From Arthrobacter antioxidans (GTDB lineage Bacteria > Actinomycetota > Actinomycetes > Actinomycetales > Micrococcaceae), in assembly GCF_023100725.1 (NCBI RefSeq), contig NZ_CP095501.1:434001-498000 (forward strand): 64,000 bases of DNA, given 5' to 3'. Position 1 is the stretch's first letter, and every line of letters starts with the position of its first letter. Below are positions 41,780-50,266 of the stretch, piece by piece. Both the position numbers and the translations under genes were made by a program. Under the pieces are notes generated by a model. It ran no database searches. It was not told the DNA's origin and worked only from the letters and a program-made list of their open reading frames with translations.

Positions 41780-42456
41780 GCCGAATTCTGATCGTTGAGG
41801 ACGAGGAGTCGTTCAGCGACCCGCTGTCCTATCTCCTCGGCAAGGAAGGCTACGAGGTGTCCGTCGTGGACAACGGCCTCGATGCCATTACCGAGTTCGA
41901 CCGCTCGGGCGCCGATCTCGTGCTGCTCGACCTCCAGCTGCCGGGGCTGCCCGGTACCGAGGTCTGTCGGCAGCTCCGCCAGCGCTCCAGTGTCCCGGTC
42001 ATCATGCTGACCGCGAAGGACGCCGAGATCGACAAGGTGGTGGGACTGGAACTCGGAGCCGACGACTACGTGACCAAGCCGTACTCGTCCCGCGAACTCG
42101 TGGCCCGCGTGCGTGCGGTGCTGCGCCGCCAGGGCGAACCCGAGGAACTCATCTCGAACACCATCCAGGCCGGTCCGGTCCGCATGGACATCGAACGGCA
42201 CGTCGTGAGTGTCGACGGCGACCAGGTGGCACTCCCGCTGAAGGAGTTCGAGCTGCTCGAGATGCTGCTCCGGAATTCGGGGAGGGTCCTGACCCGCGGC
42301 CAACTGATCGATCGGGTCTGGGGTTCCGACTATGTGGGGGACACCAAGACCCTGGACGTCCACGTGAAGCGGCTGCGCGGCAAGGTGGAACCCGACCCCT
42401 CGAATCCCCGCTACCTCATCACGGTGCGGGGTCTCGGCTACAAGTTCGAGCCCTGA
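41776..42456 (+). CDS. regX3: Response regulator RegX3/PhoP type
   Basis: The 226-residue OmpR-family regulator has a receiver domain (ILIVEDEESFSDPLSYLLGK; phospho-Asp in LVLLDLQLPGLPG near residue 52; Lys in DDYVTKPYSSREL) and a winged-helix DNA-binding domain (GRVLTRGQLIDRVWGSDYVG, then RYLITVRGLGYKFEP). It should bind the PHO box at 40432-40475. The start is TTG at 41776, within the senX3 stop (TTGA), because the conserved SRILIVEDE follows directly; codons upstream are inside senX3. Confidence 0.94.
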   Translation: MSRILIVEDEESFSDPLSYLLGKEGYEVSVVDNGLDAITEFDRSGADLVLLDLQLPGLPGTEVCRQLRQRSSVPVIMLTAKDAEIDKVVGLELGADDYVTKPYSSRELVARVRAVLRRQGEPEELISNTIQAGPVRMDIERHVVSVDGDQVALPLKEFELLEMLLRNSGRVLTRGQLIDRVWGSDYVGDTKTLDVHVKRLRGKVEPDPSNPRYLITVRGLGYKFEP

Positions 42457-42474
42457 GCCAGGGTCCGGACGGAA

Positions 42475-42502
42475 CCGTCGCTACGCCCCGGCGTAGCGAC
42501 GG
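42475..42502 (+). terminator. Hairpin after regX3
   Basis: CCGTCGCTACGCC pairs perfectly with GGCGTAGCGACGG around a two-base gap, 19 bases after the regX3 stop. Confidence 0.7.
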
Positions 42503-42525
42503 CCCGGAGACCTGCCGCACATGAC

Positions 42526-42559
42526 ACTGCCCGCACCCGATCGATCGGGTGCGGGCAGT
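42526..42559. terminator. 34-base palindrome between regX3 and the lipoprotein gene
   Basis: A perfect palindrome whose left arm is ACTGCCCGCACCCGATC. It lies between the convergent stops of regX3 and the lipoprotein gene and probably ends the latter. Confidence 0.72.
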
Positions 42560-42573
42560 CAGGACGCTGGAGG

Positions 42574-43104
42574 CTACTCGCCCTCGGCTGCTTCCTCGGT
42601 CGCTTCGGGCTCGCTCGGACGCGGCGTGAAACCACCGGGGACGAAGTCGCGGTATTCCTCGAGGGTCCCGTCCAGGACCGGCACCTCGAAGGTCGCCTGT
42701 TCGCCGTCGGTTTCGAAGTCGACCTCGACCAGCGAGCCCGGACGTCCGCTCAACCCCTCGAGGGTGGCGTCGTCCTCCATTTCGTCCTCGAACCTGAACT
42801 CGCCGTCGCCGTCGATGGTGATGCTGGTTTCAGCCCCGCCTGCCCGGATGGACAGGTCCGCGGGCTGGTCGGTCGTGTTGAACACGGTGCCCACAAGCCG
42901 GCCGGTGCGCCCATCCTCGGTGCCCACGATCAGGACGTTGCGCAGCAGGACCGGTCCGAGGTCCTTCACGATGCCGTCCGAGGCGGCGTACTGCGTCGTC
43001 GTGGACTGCTCCGTGGTGAAGGTGCAGCCGGACACGCCCAGCATCACCAGCACGGCGCCGGCAGCAACGGACTGCCGCACTCGGTTCTTCGGTGCAAAAT
43101 TCAC
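42574..43104 (-). CDS. Small lipoprotein of unknown function
   Basis: This 176-residue protein has a basic N-terminus, a hydrophobic core and the lipobox LGVSGC (Cys 27), so it is expected on the outer face of the membrane. The mature part is acidic and mostly beta, with the region TQYAASDGIVKDLGPVLLRN followed by VLIVGTEDGRTGRLVGTVFN, resembling a small immunoglobulin-like fold. The last 20 residues are Glu/Pro rich. I do not recognise a function. The GTG start has CCAGGAG nine bases upstream. It is divergent from carD and convergent with regX3. Confidence 0.82.
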   Translation of the reverse strand: MNFAPKNRVRQSVAAGAVLVMLGVSGCTFTTEQSTTTQYAASDGIVKDLGPVLLRNVLIVGTEDGRTGRLVGTVFNTTDQPADLSIRAGGAETSITIDGDGEFRFEDEMEDDATLEGLSGRPGSLVEVDFETDGEQATFEVPVLDGTLEEYRDFVPGGFTPRPSEPEATEEAAEGE

Positions 43105-43329
43105 AGCACAAACTCCTGGGGTTGAACAGGTGGGACAGGGACGTAATCCGGAGCGGACCTACAGGACAGACTATCGGCAACACCGGGCGACCGTGGTGTC
43201 GGTTTCGGTCGCCCGGCCGGGCCTGATGCACCTAAAGCCCGGTCCGTCAAGAGGCGAATGATAGCCACTTTCGCTTGATTCGAGCCCCTGACCTGCGAAA
43301 ACGCGCCTGTCGGCGTGTCGTTGCCGTGA

Positions 43330-43335
43330 TAAACT
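43330..43335 (+). promoter_or_regulatory. -10 element of carD
   Basis: TAAACT 27 bases before the carD ATG, followed by a leader with GGGAAAGGGGAAAG, a clear ribosome binding site. No -35 is obvious. Unlike its neighbours this transcript has a leader. The upstream 220 bases back to the lipoprotein gene show nothing else clear. Confidence 0.5.
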
Positions 43336-43361
43336 GATTCCCGGGAAAGGGGAAAGTCCAC

Positions 43362-43844
43362 ATGGTTTTTGAGGTCGGCGAAACAGTTGTTTACCCGCAC
43401 CACGGCGCAGCGAAGATCGAAGAGATCAAGATGCGTGTCGTCAAGGGCGAAGAGAAGATGTACCTCAAGCTCAAGGTAGCCCAGGGTGATCTGACGATCG
43501 AAGTACCAGCAGAGAACGTCGACCTCGTAGGGGTCCGCGACGTGGTGGGCAAGGAGGGCCTCGAGCATGTGTTCGACGTCCTTCGGGCCGAGTTCACCGA
43601 GGAGCCGACCAACTGGTCACGCCGCTACAAGGCGAACCTCGAGAAGCTCGCCTCCGGCGACGTCATCAAGGTTGCCGAGGTGGTCCGCGACCTCTGGCGC
43701 CGCGATCACGACCGCGGGCTGTCAGCCGGTGAGAAGAGGATGCTCGCCAAGGCGCGGCAGATCCTGATCTCCGAGCTCGCACTGGCGGAGAAGACCGACG
43801 AAGAGAAGGCTGCCAGCGTTCTCGACGAGGTCCTCGCCTCCTAG
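43362..43844 (+). CDS. carD: CarD family RNA polymerase-binding regulator
   Basis: CarD binds RNA polymerase and stabilises open complexes, especially at rRNA promoters, and is essential in mycobacteria. The 160-residue product has the RNA polymerase-interaction domain ([20 protein letters not shown], then [20 protein letters not shown]) and the helical DNA-binding domain with [18 protein letters not shown] and [20 protein letters not shown]. Length equals the family's. It has its own promoter, ribosome binding site and terminator. Confidence 0.97.
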   Translation: MVFEVGETVVYPHHGAAKIEEIKMRVVKGEEKMYLKLKVAQGDLTIEVPAENVDLVGVRDVVGKEGLEHVFDVLRAEFTEEPTNWSRRYKANLEKLASGDVIKVAEVVRDLWRRDHDRGLSAGEKRMLAKARQILISELALAEKTDEEKAASVLDEVLAS

Positions 43845-43861
43845 GAGATGGGCCGATCATG

Positions 43862-43890
43862 AAAGAGGGACCCCCGGGTCCCTCTTTTTT
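43862..43890 (+). terminator. Rho-independent terminator after carD
   Basis: AAAGAGGGACCC (43862-43873) pairs with GGGTCCCTCTTT (43876-43887), followed by T residues to 43890. It is a textbook terminator 18 bases after the stop. Confidence 0.92.
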
Positions 43891-43902
43891 GTTGCGCTGT
43901 CA

Positions 43903-43908
43903 TAGGGT
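43903..43908 (+). promoter_or_regulatory. Possible -10 element of leaderless ispD
   Basis: TAGGGT, six bases, GTG at 43915; no ribosome binding site. Confidence 0.35.
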
Positions 43909-43914
43909 GACGGA

Positions 43915-44811
43915 GTGTCCGAGATGAATCCCCAGTACCCCACCCCGGTCGAGGTCGGCATCGTCATCGTCGCCGCCGGTTCCGGGCAACGCCTCGGCCA
44001 GGGCATCCCCAAGGCCCGGGTCCTGTGCGGTGGGCGCACCCTTCTGGACCATGCCGTCGAGGCCGTGCTCCGGTCGGGTGTCGCGACCGCCGTCGTCGTG
44101 GTGCTTCCGGAGGACGACGACGTCCTGGTCGCCGTCGTCACGGAGGCCGCAGCCCGGAGCGCAGCCGGACGTGCAGCCGACGGCAGTGCCGGAGACGCGA
44201 CGGACGGTCGGGGTGCCACCCCGAGCGTGGACGACACCGCCGGGACGCCCACCCCGGTCCGCATCTCGGCGGTGACGGGAGGCTCCACACGAACGGCGTC
44301 GGTGCGTGCCGGGCTCGACGCCCTGCCGACGACGGTCGGCGTCGTGCTGGTCCACGACGCCGCGCGGGCCCTCACGCCGCCTGCGGTCTTCCGGCGCGTC
44401 GCCGCTGCCGTCGCCGAGGGCTCGCCGGCGGTCATCCCGGTCCTGCCGGTGGTGGACACGGTCAAGGTCGTCGACGGCGACCTCGTCATGGCCACCCCCG
44501 ATCGCGCCGCGCTGCGGGCCGTGCAGACACCCCAGGGCTTCGACGCAGGCACTCTTCGCGCGGCCCATGCCGGTGACGCCGCAGCGCACCCCGGCGTCAC
44601 GGACGACGCCATGCTCATGGAAGCGCTGGGGCACACGGTACGCGTGGTGGACGGGGATCCCCTGGCGTTCAAGGTCACGACACCCCTCGATCTCGTCATC
44701 GCCGAAGCAGTCCTCGCACAGAGGGCTGCGGGCAGCGCCGGCCGGTCCCGTCCGGGTTCGGGCGACCAGGACCCCATCCCCCACCACCAGCAGGAGCAGT
44801 CGTGTACCTGA
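43915..44811 (+). CDS. ispD: 2-C-methyl-D-erythritol 4-phosphate cytidylyltransferase
   Basis: IspD makes CDP-methylerythritol in the MEP isoprenoid pathway. The 298-residue product has the nucleotide-binding [20 protein letters not shown], the [16 protein letters not shown] loop, [20 protein letters not shown] and the late motif [15 protein letters not shown] and [12 protein letters not shown]. Residues about 75-105 are an Ala/Gly/Asp insertion not usual in the family. The C-terminal 25 residues are Gly/Gln rich. GTG start; the last ten bases overlap ispF. Confidence 0.94.
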   Translation: MSEMNPQYPTPVEVGIVIVAAGSGQRLGQGIPKARVLCGGRTLLDHAVEAVLRSGVATAVVVVLPEDDDVLVAVVTEAAARSAAGRAADGSAGDATDGRGATPSVDDTAGTPTPVRISAVTGGSTRTASVRAGLDALPTTVGVVLVHDAARALTPPAVFRRVAAAVAEGSPAVIPVLPVVDTVKVVDGDLVMATPDRAALRAVQTPQGFDAGTLRAAHAGDAAAHPGVTDDAMLMEALGHTVRVVDGDPLAFKVTTPLDLVIAEAVLAQRAAGSAGRSRPGSGDQDPIPHHQQEQSCT

Positions 44812-45341
44812 GTGAGCACCTCCACCTTCCCCGCACCGGGATCGGCGTCGACGTCCATGCCTTCGAGCCCGAGGCCGGACCGGAAAGCGCCCCGCTCTGG
44901 CTCGCCGGTCTGTTGTGGGAGGGGGAGCGCGGACTGTCGGGACACTCCGACGGCGATGTGGTGGCCCATGCGGCAGCCGACGCCCTGTTCTCGGCGGCCG
45001 GGGTGGGCGACCTCGGGACGCATTTCGGCACGGACCGCCCCGAATATGCCGGGGCCTCGGGCCATACCCTCCTCTCGGCCGCCGCTGGGATCGTGCGGGA
45101 GGCGGGGTTCGACATCGGCAACATCGCCGTCCAGCTCATCGGCAACCGACCGAAGTTCGGACCGCGCCGGGCCGAAGCGGAAGCGGTGCTGTCCGATGCC
45201 GCGCAGGCACCCGTCAGCATCTCGGCCACCACCACCGACGGCCTGGGCCTCACCGGCAGGGGCGAGGGCATCGCGGCCATCGCCACCGCCGTCGTCGTCC
45301 GGTCGGCTGCCCGGGCGACGCCTCCCGTGCAGGAAGGCTGA
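44802..45341 (+). CDS. ispF: 2-C-methyl-D-erythritol 2,4-cyclodiphosphate synthase
   Basis: IspF makes the cyclic diphosphate two steps after IspD. The 179-residue product has the zinc-site [12 protein letters not shown] (D and H ligands), [20 protein letters not shown], and the substrate region IGNRPKF and [19 protein letters not shown]. Length fits after a short N-terminal extension. GTG at 44802 lies within the last codons of ispD. The pair ispD-ispF is a usual actinobacterial arrangement. Confidence 0.96.
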   Translation: MYLSEHLHLPRTGIGVDVHAFEPEAGPESAPLWLAGLLWEGERGLSGHSDGDVVAHAAADALFSAAGVGDLGTHFGTDRPEYAGASGHTLLSAAAGIVREAGFDIGNIAVQLIGNRPKFGPRRAEAEAVLSDAAQAPVSISATTTDGLGLTGRGEGIAAIATAVVVRSAARATPPVQEG

Positions 45342-45355
45342 CGCCCGCAGCCGGG

Positions 45356-45361
45356 TAATCT
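45356..45361 (+). promoter_or_regulatory. Possible -10 element of leaderless cysS
   Basis: TAATCT, six bases, GTG at 45368; no ribosome binding site. Confidence 0.45.
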
Positions 45362-45367
45362 GGACCG

Positions 45368-46828
45368 GTGAGCCTGCGATTCTATGACACCGCCCGCGCC
45401 GAAGTGCGCCCCTTCGAACCCCTCGAACCGGGCAGGGCGAGTCTCTACTACTGCGGCGCCACCGTGCAGGGCATGCCCCACGTGGGCCACGTCCGGTCCG
45501 CCATCGCCTTCGACCAGCTCACGCGCTGGCTCGAAGCGCGCGGCCTGCGCGTCACCGTCGTCCGGAACGTCACCGACATCGACGACAAGATCCTCGCGCG
45601 GTCGCAGGACTCCTTCCGCCCGGGGGCCACGGACGAGGACCCGTCCCTGAGGCCGGAGGAACCGTGGTGGGCCCTGGCCTTCCGCTTCGAGCAGGAGTTC
45701 CACCGGGCCTACGCGGCGCTCGGTGTCCGGCCTCCCACCTACGAGCCGCGCGCCACGGGACACATCCCGGAGATGCACGCCCTCATCCAGCTCCTCATCG
45801 ACCGCGGCCACGCCTACCCGGCGCCGGACGGCTCCGGCGACGTCTACTTCGACGTCCGGTCCTGGTCCGCCTACGGCAGCCTGACGCGGCAGGACATCGA
45901 CGACATGCAGGCCGCGCCCGACGCCGACCCGCGCGGCAAGAAGGATCCGCGTGACTTCGCGCTGTGGAAGGGCACCAAGGAGTCCGATCCGCCCACGGCG
46001 TCGTGGGCGAGCCCGTGGGGTGCAGGCCGCCCCGGCTGGCACCTCGAATGCTCGAGCATGGTGACCAGGTACCTCGGCACGGAATTCGACATCCACGGCG
46101 GCGGACTGGACCTGCGCTTCCCCCACCACGAGAACGAGATGGCGCAGTCCCAGGCCGCGGGCCACGCGTTCGCCCGCTTCTGGATGCACAACGGGATGGT
46201 CACCTACGGCGGCGAGAAGATGTCGAAATCGATCGGCAACACCGTGAGCCCGCAGGAGATGATCGACGCCGCCGGTCCCCGCGTGGTGCGCTACTACCTC
46301 GGCCAGGCGCACTACCGCTCGGTGCTCGACTACCGCGAGACCTCGCTGCAGGAGGCGGCCGCCGCCGTGGCACGCATCGACGGCTTCATCGCGAAGGCAA
46401 CCGCCCGCGTGGGCGCCCCGGACCGGGGGAGGCCCACGTCGGCCGATCTCCCCACGGCCTTCGTGGACGCGATGGACGACGATCTCAATGTGCCCCAGGC
46501 CCTCGCGGTGCTCCACACCGCGGTGCGCTCCGGGAACACGCGCCTCGCGGAGGGCGACGACGACGCCGTGCGCGCCGACCTCGCCGCCGTCGTGGCCATG
46601 ACCGGTGTGCTCGGGCTCGACGACGCCGGAGCCCCCGTCACGGTCGGGGACACGGCGGCAGCCACGGCCCTCGACGTTCTCGTCGGTGACCGCATCGCCG
46701 AACGGAGCGCTGCCCGCAGTGCCCGGGACTGGGCGAGGGCGGACGGCATCCGGGACGCCCTGGCCGCCGCGGGGATCACGCTCGAGGACTCTGCCGACGG
46801 CGCCACCTGGTCGCTGTCGGGGGACTGA
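45368..46828 (+). CDS. cysS: Cysteinyl-tRNA synthetase
   Basis: CysS charges tRNA-Cys. The 486-residue product has YYCGATVQGMPHVGHVRSAI with zinc Cys and the HIGH-type motif HVGH, the class I region VTDIDDKILARSQ, zinc ligand WHLECSSM, HHENEMAQSQA and the KMSKS loop GGEKMSKSIGNTVS (near residue 283). The C-terminal anticodon domain is shorter than in E. coli but normal for actinobacteria. GTG at 45368 gives the conserved SLRFYDTARAEVRPFEP start. Confidence 0.96.
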   Translation: MSLRFYDTARAEVRPFEPLEPGRASLYYCGATVQGMPHVGHVRSAIAFDQLTRWLEARGLRVTVVRNVTDIDDKILARSQDSFRPGATDEDPSLRPEEPWWALAFRFEQEFHRAYAALGVRPPTYEPRATGHIPEMHALIQLLIDRGHAYPAPDGSGDVYFDVRSWSAYGSLTRQDIDDMQAAPDADPRGKKDPRDFALWKGTKESDPPTASWASPWGAGRPGWHLECSSMVTRYLGTEFDIHGGGLDLRFPHHENEMAQSQAAGHAFARFWMHNGMVTYGGEKMSKSIGNTVSPQEMIDAAGPRVVRYYLGQAHYRSVLDYRETSLQEAAAAVARIDGFIAKATARVGAPDRGRPTSADLPTAFVDAMDDDLNVPQALAVLHTAVRSGNTRLAEGDDDAVRADLAAVVAMTGVLGLDDAGAPVTVGDTAAATALDVLVGDRIAERSAARSARDWARADGIRDALAAAGITLEDSADGATWSLSGD

Positions 46829-46858
46829 GCCGGGGCGTCCCGACGCCGTCGGCCCTCG

Positions 46859-46891
46859 CCCGGACGACGCCCGGACGACGCCCGGACGACG
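46859..46891. repeat. 11-bp tandem repeat before rlmB
   Basis: CCCGGACGACG three times without change, followed by a partial variant copy. It lies in the 144-base gap between cysS and rlmB. Confidence 0.85.
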
Positions 46892-46930
46892 CCGGGACGG
46901 GGCGTGCTGAGGCAGTCGGTGCGCTCCGCG

Positions 46931-46936
46931 TAAACT
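46931..46936 (+). promoter_or_regulatory. Probable -10 element of rlmB
   Basis: TAAACT 36 bases before the rlmB ATG, same hexamer as carD. The leader that follows is AT rich (TTCTATATAAAGGTG), unlike its surroundings. Confidence 0.5.
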
Positions 46937-46972
46937 GGAGTCGATTCTTCTTCTATATAAAGGTGTTCTTCC

Positions 46973-47956
46973 ATGGCCAGTCACGGACGTCCAGGCGCGG
47001 TTCGCAAAACGAAAAAGGGCCCCACCATCGGCACCGGCGGACACGGCCGCAAGTCGCTCGAGGGCAAGGGCCCCACTCCCAAGGCGGAGGACCGCCCGTA
47101 CCACAAGTCGTACAAGAACAAGGAGCTGGCCGAGCGTTCCGCGGCGAAGCGGGCCGGCGGCAAGAGCGCCGGCACCGGTCGCACGAAGGGCAAGGCGGCC
47201 GAGGAGGTCGTCACGGGCCGCAACTCGGTGGTCGAGGCGCTCCGCGCGGGCATCCCCGCGAAGGCGCTGCACGTCGCCATCCGCATCGAGATGGACGACC
47301 GCGTCCGCGAGTCCCTGAAGATGGCGGCCGAGCGCGGCATCCCCGTCATGGAGACCGGCAAGCCCGAGCTGGACCGCATGACCGACGGCGCCGTTCACCA
47401 GGGCCTCATGCTGCAGATCCCGCCCTACGAGTACGCCGACGCGCTCGACCTCGTCGACGAGACCATCGAGCGGTTCCGGCGCGGACACATCGGCAACGCG
47501 CCGCTCTTCGTCGCCCTGGACGGCATCACCGACCCCCGCAACCTCGGCGCCATCATCCGTTCGGCGTCGGCCTTCAGCAGCCACGGCGTGATCGTTCCCG
47601 AGCGGCGCGCCGTCGGCGTGACGGCGTCGGCCTGGAAGACCAGCGCCGGTGCAGCCGTCCGCGTGCCCGTCGCCCGCGTCGGCAACCTGAACTCCGCGCT
47701 GAAGTCCCTCAAGGCCAAGGGCATCTTCGTCCTCGGGCTCGACGGCGACGGCGACGTCTCCCTCCCGGAGCTCTCCCTCGGCCGCGACCCCATCTGCATC
47801 GTCGTCGGCTCGGAGGGCAAGGGCCTCTCGCGCCTGGTGCGCGAGAACTGCGACCAGATCGTCTCCATCCCGATCGAGTCCGCCATGGAATCGCTCAATG
47901 CGTCGATGGCGGTGGGGATCACGCTGTACGAGGTCTCCCGCCAGCGCTCTGCCTGA
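46973..47956 (+). CDS. rlmB: 23S rRNA (guanosine-2'-O-)-methyltransferase RlmB
   Basis: RlmB methylates a guanosine of 23S rRNA (G2251 in E. coli numbering). The 327-residue product has a basic Lys/Gly N-terminus (about 70 residues), the substrate-binding domain (VTGRNSVVEALRAGIPAKAL) and the SpoU domain (about 170-325) with motif 1 ALDGITDPRNLGAIIRSASA, motif 2 ICIVVGSEGKGLSRLVRENC and motif 3 VSIPIESAMESLNASMAVGI. cysS before rlmB is common in actinobacteria. The TrmH-type knot is complete. Confidence 0.95.
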   Translation: MASHGRPGAVRKTKKGPTIGTGGHGRKSLEGKGPTPKAEDRPYHKSYKNKELAERSAAKRAGGKSAGTGRTKGKAAEEVVTGRNSVVEALRAGIPAKALHVAIRIEMDDRVRESLKMAAERGIPVMETGKPELDRMTDGAVHQGLMLQIPPYEYADALDLVDETIERFRRGHIGNAPLFVALDGITDPRNLGAIIRSASAFSSHGVIVPERRAVGVTASAWKTSAGAAVRVPVARVGNLNSALKSLKAKGIFVLGLDGDGDVSLPELSLGRDPICIVVGSEGKGLSRLVRENCDQIVSIPIESAMESLNASMAVGITLYEVSRQRSA

Positions 47957-47962
47957 CCGCCG

Positions 47963-50065
47963 ATGGTGAATCCCGCCCCGCTTCCGCGCCCCTCGCGAGA
48001 GTTCCCGCTGGGGCTCCACGCCATCACCGGGGCGCGGGGGCGGGAGGCGCACGCCAACGCCGCGGTATGGGCCCCGGCCATCCCGTCCATCGACATGCAT
48101 TGGCGCCGCGCCGACGGGTCCTGGACCTCGGAGACGCTGGTAGGGCTCGACGGCGGCGTCCACCACGGCGTCGTGGGCCCCGTGTCCCCAGGGTCCCTGT
48201 ACGCCTTCTGGCCCACCGGCAAGGAGCTGCCGGGGAGGGTCGGCGAGGCGCAACTGCTGCTCGACCCGTACTCCCGTGCGATCGAGGTCGTCGACACACC
48301 GCCCGGTGCGGACGAGCCGACCTCGCGCTCCTACTACTCCGTGTTCCTGGAGCACGCCTTCGACTGGGGGGCGAGCGAGCGGCCCCACACCCCGTGGCGG
48401 GACACCGTCATCTACGAGGCCCACGTCAAGGGGCTCACGAAGCTCCACCCGGACATCCCCGAGGAGCTGCGGGGCACGTATGCGGGGCTGGGGCACCCGG
48501 CCATGGTCGACTACCTGCGCGACCTCGGGGTGACCGCCGTCGAGCTCCTGCCCATCCACTTCCACCTCGACGAGCCGCACCTCGAACCGCTGGGCCTCGC
48601 CAACTACTGGGGCTACAACACCCTCGGGTTCTTCTCGGCGCACACCGGCTACGCGACGGCCGCCGCACGGGCCGCGGGCCCCGCCGCGGTGCTCGACGAG
48701 TTCAAGGGCATGGTCCGCGCGCTCCACGAGGCCGGTCTCGAGGTGATCCTCGACGTCGTGTACAACCACACGGCGGAGGGTGAGCAGCACCGGCCGGCCC
48801 TCTGCTGGCGTGGGCTGGGCGATCTCGACTACTACCGGCACGACCACGCCGGGCACTATGTGGACACGACCGGCTGCGGCAACAGCCTGGACTTCTCCCA
48901 GCCCCGGGTCGTCGAGTTCGCGCTGGACTCGCTGCGCTACTGGGTGGAGGAGTGCCAGATCGACGGGTTCCGGTTCGACCTCGCCGTCACGCTGTCCCGC
49001 GACGAGCACAACGACTTCACCCCGAGGCATCCCTTCCTGGTCGCGGCCGGGGCCTCCAAGGCGCTCCGCGGCACGAAGCTCATCTCGGAGCCGTGGGACA
49101 TCGGCCCGAACGGCTGGCAGACCGGACGGTTCCCCGTGGGCTGGGCCGACTGGAACGACGGCTTCCGCGACACGGTCCGCGACTTCTGGCTCCGCGATAT
49201 CGCCTCCCTGACCAACGGCGGCACCGGGTCCTCGCCCGCCCGCCTGGCCGGCTGCCTCGCCGGCTCGGCGGACACCTTCGCACACTCCGGTCGCAGCGCC
49301 CTGGCCTCCGTCAACCTCGTGACCGCCCACGACGGGTTCACACTCGCGGACCTGACGGCGTACGAGCGCAAGCACAACGAGGCCAACGGCGAGGGCAACC
49401 GCGACGGCCACAACGACAACCGCAGTTACAACCACGGGGCGGAGGGCCGCACGGAGGACGAGGCGATCCTCGCGGCCCGCGAGCGCACGGCGCGCAACAT
49501 CATGGCGTCGCTGCTCATCTCGCTGGGCGTCCCGATGCTCACGGCCGGCGACGAGTTCGGGCGCACCCAGGGCGGGAACAACAACGCCTACTGCCAGGAC
49601 AACGAGCTCGCCTGGGTGCACTGGCCCGACGACGCCGCGTCCCGGCGCCTGCTCGGATCGACCCGCACCCTGCTGGCCATCCGCCGGGCGTTCCTGGCGC
49701 AGCAGCCGCCGTCCTTCCCGTCCCGCAGCGACCAGTCGACCCTGCTGTGGTTCAACGCCGCCGGGCTCCCGATGACCACGCACGAGTGGGAGGATCCGCG
49801 GACCAGGACCGTGCAGCTGATCCTCGGCTCGGCCGGCGGGACGGTCAACGGGCTCGTCGTGATCAACGGATCGCTCCAGGACACCCGTATCCACCTGCCC
49901 TCGGCGTGGATCCTGCAGGGGCAGGGCATCGAACAGGAGCAGCCCCGCTGGTTCAGCCCGGTCTTCGACTCCGCCTCCCGCGAGCCGGCCCCCGCCAGCA
50001 TGCGGCTGTGGTCGGGCGACGCCGACACCGTCACCGCTGACTCGGTGCGCATCTACCACTGCTGA
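47963..50065 (+). CDS. glgX: Glycogen debranching enzyme GlgX
   Basis: The 700-residue GH13 enzyme cuts alpha-1,6 branches left after phosphorylase action. It has a beta-sandwich start, then the catalytic barrel with NYWGYNTLGFFSAHTGYATA, VILDVVYNHTAEG, nucleophile in GFRFDLAVTLSRDEH, acid/base in LISEPWDIGPNGWQTGRFPV, and AHDGFTLADLTAYERKHNEA with the transition-state Asp. These are the isoamylase/GlgX signatures. ATG at 47963 follows rlmB by six bases, so it may share transcription. It is convergent with glgP. Confidence 0.94.
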   Translation: MVNPAPLPRPSREFPLGLHAITGARGREAHANAAVWAPAIPSIDMHWRRADGSWTSETLVGLDGGVHHGVVGPVSPGSLYAFWPTGKELPGRVGEAQLLLDPYSRAIEVVDTPPGADEPTSRSYYSVFLEHAFDWGASERPHTPWRDTVIYEAHVKGLTKLHPDIPEELRGTYAGLGHPAMVDYLRDLGVTAVELLPIHFHLDEPHLEPLGLANYWGYNTLGFFSAHTGYATAAARAAGPAAVLDEFKGMVRALHEAGLEVILDVVYNHTAEGEQHRPALCWRGLGDLDYYRHDHAGHYVDTTGCGNSLDFSQPRVVEFALDSLRYWVEECQIDGFRFDLAVTLSRDEHNDFTPRHPFLVAAGASKALRGTKLISEPWDIGPNGWQTGRFPVGWADWNDGFRDTVRDFWLRDIASLTNGGTGSSPARLAGCLAGSADTFAHSGRSALASVNLVTAHDGFTLADLTAYERKHNEANGEGNRDGHNDNRSYNHGAEGRTEDEAILAARERTARNIMASLLISLGVPMLTAGDEFGRTQGGNNNAYCQDNELAWVHWPDDAASRRLLGSTRTLLAIRRAFLAQQPPSFPSRSDQSTLLWFNAAGLPMTTHEWEDPRTRTVQLILGSAGGTVNGLVVINGSLQDTRIHLPSAWILQGQGIEQEQPRWFSPVFDSASREPAPASMRLWSGDADTVTADSVRIYHC

Positions 50066-50197
50066 CGCCGCGCGCGTCGTCGTTCCTCCTTCTCCCGATC
50101 GGTGTGGCCGACGGGAGGCGTGTCGAGGGGAGACACGCGCCCCCGGGAACAGGGAACGACGGCGGGTCCCGCCACGCGCGACGGGCCGGAGCAGGGA

Positions 50198-50237
50198 ACG
50201 ACGGAGCCCGGGACCATCCGGTCCCGGGCTCCGTCGT
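50198..50237. terminator. Hairpin between glgX and glgP
   Basis: ACGACGGAGCCCGGGACC (50198-50215) pairs perfectly with GGTCCCGGGCTCCGTCGT (50220-50237) around a four-base loop. It lies between convergent genes and should stop both. The rest of the 200-base gap shows repeated GGGAACGACGG blocks (near 50150 and 50193). Confidence 0.82.
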
Positions 50238-50266
50238 GCTCTGCCCCGCCCGGAGACGGTCGGCGG

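Noticed and set aside
44696..50059. Open frame of 1787 codons on the minus strand opposite ispD, ispF, cysS, rlmB and glgX
   Set aside because: The plus strand holds five enzymes with intact catalytic motifs. The minus frame has low-complexity Arg/Gly/Val content and no motif; it is a shadow caused by high GC.
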